This document shows positions 18,361 through 21,352 of a DNA stretch of 21,352 nt, in pieces. The translations under genes and the position numbers were made by a program. Below the pieces are notes generated by a model. That model saw only the letters and a program-made list of their open reading frames with translations. It had not been told where the DNA came from and ran no database searches. How positions within the stretch are numbered: the first letter of the stretch is position 1; each line of letters starts with the position of its first letter. This stretch comes from Thalassiosira profunda (lineage: Eukaryota > Bacillariophyta > Thalassiosirophyceae > Thalassiosirales > Thalassiosiraceae), in NCBI GenBank assembly GCA_036939355.1, contig JALLAP010000344.1, positions 1 to 21,352 of the forward strand. Direction: 5' to 3'.

Positions 18361-18444
18361 AGAAGTGATGGCCCCGATCTTCGGCCGCCCCGCCTCCCCA
18401 AGGCCAGTGAAAACATAACGGGGCCGAGCATTGGAGTTGCTGAA
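18361..18444 (+). promoter_or_regulatory. Conserved 84-nt block upstream of TYW3-Kelch start (right)
   Basis: Gap-free match to the left arm (2902-2985 reversed) with three differences, ending 47 nt before the start codon. It begins AGAAGTGATGG and ends GTTGCTGAA. These ends loosely resemble snoRNA C and D boxes, but no terminal stem is evident. Promoter or leader function is more likely. Confidence 0.5.
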
Positions 18445-18491
18445 AAGAGGGCAGAACGTGGCTAGCACATTTCTCGATTGGTGCACATCTT

Positions 18492-21115
18492 ATGAGCGAG
18501 GAAAGGAGGATACCCATCACGTGCTGCCACAAGGGTGATGGGCAACTCCCATCCTTCCCCGCCCTCCGCGAGAAGAATCTGCGCACCCTCTACGGCAACG
18601 TCGCCATTGGCGGGTATGTCGGTGACGACAAATCGCCGAAGGGAAGCGTGGATGAGAAGATACGTCCGCTTGTTGATCTCATCAATTCACATCCTGAATA
18701 TGTAACGCTAAGCTCGTGCTCGGGGCGGGTTGCGTTGTTTGATCCGGGCGGAAGCAGCGATGGCAGCAACGACGATAGCAGTGGAGTAGATGGAAGAATT
18801 GGCGCCGAGGGAAATGGCGACGTTTCCACTTTATCTCAAAAGCACAAGGTCAAAGGGACGGAGATAAGTGGCAAGGGACGCGGCAGGTGGATCTTCGTCA
18901 CACACGACATCCTGCCTGATCTGGGGCCCCAAATAGTCCAATCGCTCAGAGATGCGAGCCAAGAACGGGGTGTGAATTGCAACCAGCCACCCATCACCTT
19001 CAAACACGAACCGCCCCTCGTCCACGTAGGAGCATCCTCCCTCGCCGCGGGGAAGAGGCTGCTGCACCTCGCCAAATCGACGTGCGCCATGCGAGAATCA
19101 GGGCTGGTCGTTACAGATAGCCGTGTGACAGTGGAGCTGCGGACTACAGGGACAATGCTCTGCGCGCCCTTGATGGTGGACGGAGGGCCAACACCGTCGT
19201 TGGTGCCGGGCGAGGGATATTTGTTGGCGTTGGCAGATATGGCGAACGAGCGTATGGCCCAGAATGAAAAGCTGTTGGACAAGTTGCATGCCGCGGTGCT
19301 CGAGGATTTGTTCGAGGTGGGCAACGATGAGATGCCAGATCGATTGATTGGGCAGCTAAATGGAGACGAATACAATTTGACTCTCCAGCCGCTTCCAGAG
19401 CTCAATTTGTGGAAAACGGCTGCAGTCGCCCTTCCGAGAAACGACGCGAATGGCAACAATGCAGACCTGGACGTATTGGCATTTGGAGGCCAGGGCATCG
19501 GTCCCAATTTAGATGGATCCAATGGCAAGGCTGCGACAAGTCAGAGATGGGATGCGGTGTTCCGACTTGCGATGCGCAATGGAGCTTGGTCGGACCGCTG
19601 GGATGCTGTTCCAATTGCATGCCAACCACCAAATGAAACAGTACTCACCACAAATGCAGGAAACTTCCGTGTCCAACCTGCAAGTGGCATGGGACCAAGG
19701 GAGGGCCACTGCGCTTGTATTTTTCATCGGTTGGGCTCCGAAGAATGCGCTAGTCCAAGTGCAATAGCAATTTTTGGCGGCCGGACGGGCGGGCCACTGT
19801 CGCCTTCGAATGACTTCTTTATTTACGTGTCCAAAACGCATGGCGGGGAAGAAGGCGGCATGTTTGGAAGGCCAATAGACGTTCGTGGGACACCGCCAGA
19901 GCCACGCTTTGGTCATTCCATGACAGTGCTGCGGAATCAACTTGACGCGGGATCTTTACAAGGAGAGCCGTTGGCCGTGGTTGCCGGAGGAACAGGAGTT
20001 TCTGGTGGCGCGGCGATGACCCTCTCTTCCGTTCACGTTTTATCGCGTATAGCTGACAAGGAGTCGGAGCGATCTCACTTCTTGTGGGAAAGAGTCGCTG
20101 ACATGCCCTCGCCTCGTTCATATCATACTGCTTTCGTCAACGATGGATCCGATTCACTTTTCATTTTTGGTGGTGCCAGTGAAGCTGACGACCCATTCGG
20201 TCCAAGCAAAGCTCCAGGCAATTTCAGTATGTCCCTCGCTGGAAACGGCATAACAAACAGTGATGGTGGGTTGGATGAGATGACATCGCGCATAGGAAGC
20301 TCGGCGGCGATTCTGCAGCTGGGTTCAAACGACGTGCTGCTGCAAGTGGGCGGCGCCACATCTCCAGCCAGCTTAGATTCAGAGCCGGGCAGTGGTGCTC
20401 AAAAACCAATCAATGTGTTTTTCTTTCGACCAGAGCAAAATGGATCAATAGATCAGCTCAAGCGAGATCGAACATCTTCCATTGAGCACATTGGTGGCTC
20501 ATTGAATGAAGGAGAGTCGAGGGGTGGCGTCGATTTAGGCGCTTGCGTTCATCATTGCCTTGCGCCTTTGCCCAAACGGAAAGGCAGTGATACTGCATCG
20601 GCCATTATTGTTGGTGGAGGCGTGCCATCATTTTCATTTGGCCAATCTTACGCTCGGTAAGCAATGTGAATGATGACTGTCTGCGCCATGCATCTATTTC
20701 TCATGTTGCCCCTCTTGTGTTCAGATCCTACTTGATAACTGTCAGTTGCGCAGATACAATGTCATCTAGTGAGAATCGACCAACTGATCATGTCAATCGG
20801 CTCAAGACGCTGCGCATATCCCAAAGCCAGGTTACAACTGACACCAAACACGAAGCTGATGTAATCTATGTTCCCGCCCGCCACGCGAAAGAAGTAAAAG
20901 TTGAGCTGGCATTCCGCGGATTGCTGGAGAAACGATACAAAATGATCAAAGTGCCTGGGAAAGACCCAGCGGAAACCGTTGTTGCTATTCCTGTTACTGA
21001 ACAATGCCTCAACCAGCCACTTGACAACGAATACTCGCTCGGATTCGGCAAGGAGTTAGTCCCTCTCAGTTCTTCATCGATAGGAAAGTTGAAGCAAGGA
21101 AAGGCTTTGCGCTGA
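18492..21115 (+). CDS. TYW3-Kelch protein with TYW2-like tail, right copy (wybutosine synthesis)
   Basis: Exons 18492..20656 and 20725..21115 encode 851 aa. Residues about 27-265 form a TYW3 domain (KSPKGSVDEKIRPL, HPEYVTLSSCSGR at 67-79, GRGRWIFVTHD, KHEPPLVHVGASSLAAGKRL), the SAM-dependent methyltransferase of the wybutosine pathway that modifies tRNA-Phe next to the anticodon. A Kelch region (about 300-720) resembles the TYW4 C-terminal domain (FGGRTGGPLSPSND, IFGGASEADDPFGPS, GGGVPSFSFG). After the intron, DVIYVPARHAKEVKVEL and LEKRYKMIKV resemble the N-terminal part of TYW2. The protein ends before any TYW2 SAM-binding domain. Plants fuse TYW3, Kelch and full TYW2 in one protein, so this looks like a shortened version. 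The splice donor here is a normal GTAAGC. Confidence 0.88.
20657..20724 (+). other. Intron of right TYW3-Kelch gene (68 nt)
   Basis: GTAAGC…TGTTCAG, splitting an Arg-Ser join (CG/A TCC). The left copy has the same acceptor but a mutated donor. Confidence 0.85.
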
Positions 21116-21272
21116 CGATTGCTGAGGTGTCCTGCTGTCGAGCAACGGAGGTGGCTCTGATGAATAACAAATCATCTAGATCATTAAAGATTGTTGCCCT
21201 CGGGCTGACAGGTGTCGTCCCCTCGCAGCGTCGGGGCCCTCGCCAGTCAGATATGCACACCGCACCATCTCC

Positions 21273-21352
21273 TCATTTCTTGCCACCGCGCTTCTTTCTG
21301 CCCTTGGGCCCACCGGCGCTCTCCCACTCCTCTCCAACTCCTCCGCTCTTCC
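21273..21352 (-). CDS. 3' end of an unidentified gene with basic C-terminus (right copy, partial)
   Basis: This is the mirror of 1-80: an open frame on the minus strand ends at the stop whose complement is 21273-21275. The peptide tail is the same Gly/Lys/Arg-rich sequence. It converges on the TYW3-Kelch gene, which stops at 21115. Identity is unknown. Confidence 0.55.
   Translation of the reverse strand, partial: KSGGVGEEWESAGGPKGRKKRGGKK

Noticed and set aside
18361..18444. C/D box snoRNA
   Set aside because: The box matches are imperfect, no terminal stem was seen, and the position just before a start codon favours promoter or leader.

Overview
The window is nuclear DNA from a photosynthetic eukaryote with a complex plastid, most likely a diatom or other ochrophyte. 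The evidence is short GT-AG spliceosomal introns, compact genes on both strands, a lumen-type protein carrying a signal peptide, transit region and twin-arginine signal in series, and a plant/stramenopile-style TYW3-Kelch wybutosine protein. I saw no bacterial operons, rRNA, tRNA or CRISPR array.

The dominant structure is a large diverged inverted duplication. The left arm is about 1-6362 and the right arm about 13977-21352, around a unique spacer of about 7.6 kb. Base 1 pairs with base 21352, so the duplication probably continues beyond both edges. Each arm carries, reading outward, an organellar ribosomal protein uL3, a secretory cyclophilin, a TYW3-Kelch protein with a TYW2-like tail, and the last codons of a convergent gene that runs off the window. 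Left-arm copies are on the minus strand and right-arm copies on the plus strand.

The arms differ in informative ways. The right arm keeps a GDSL/SGNH esterase gene of which the left arm retains only the first six codons. The right cyclophilin has an intron that the left lacks. The left TYW3-Kelch gene has lost its GT splice donor but has an in-frame substitute 9 nt downstream. A 185-bp transposon-like element with perfect 21-bp terminal inverted repeats and a 10-bp target duplication sits just upstream of the right uL3 gene. Divergence is patchy: the uL3 domain and mature cyclophilin are nearly identical between arms, while the wybutosine proteins and intergenic DNA have drifted much more. 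One cyclophilin intron and one 84-nt block upstream of the wybutosine gene are exceptionally conserved.

The spacer holds six genes: a type II membrane glycosyltransferase-like protein (-), a predicted thylakoid-lumen protein (+), an NnrU-like membrane protein (-), a proteasome-alpha-like protein with an apparent signal peptide (+), and two tandem glycolipid transfer protein paralogues (+, +), the first with an added N-terminal membrane segment. The genes have no obvious shared pathway; the interest lies in the duplication and how its two copies diverged.
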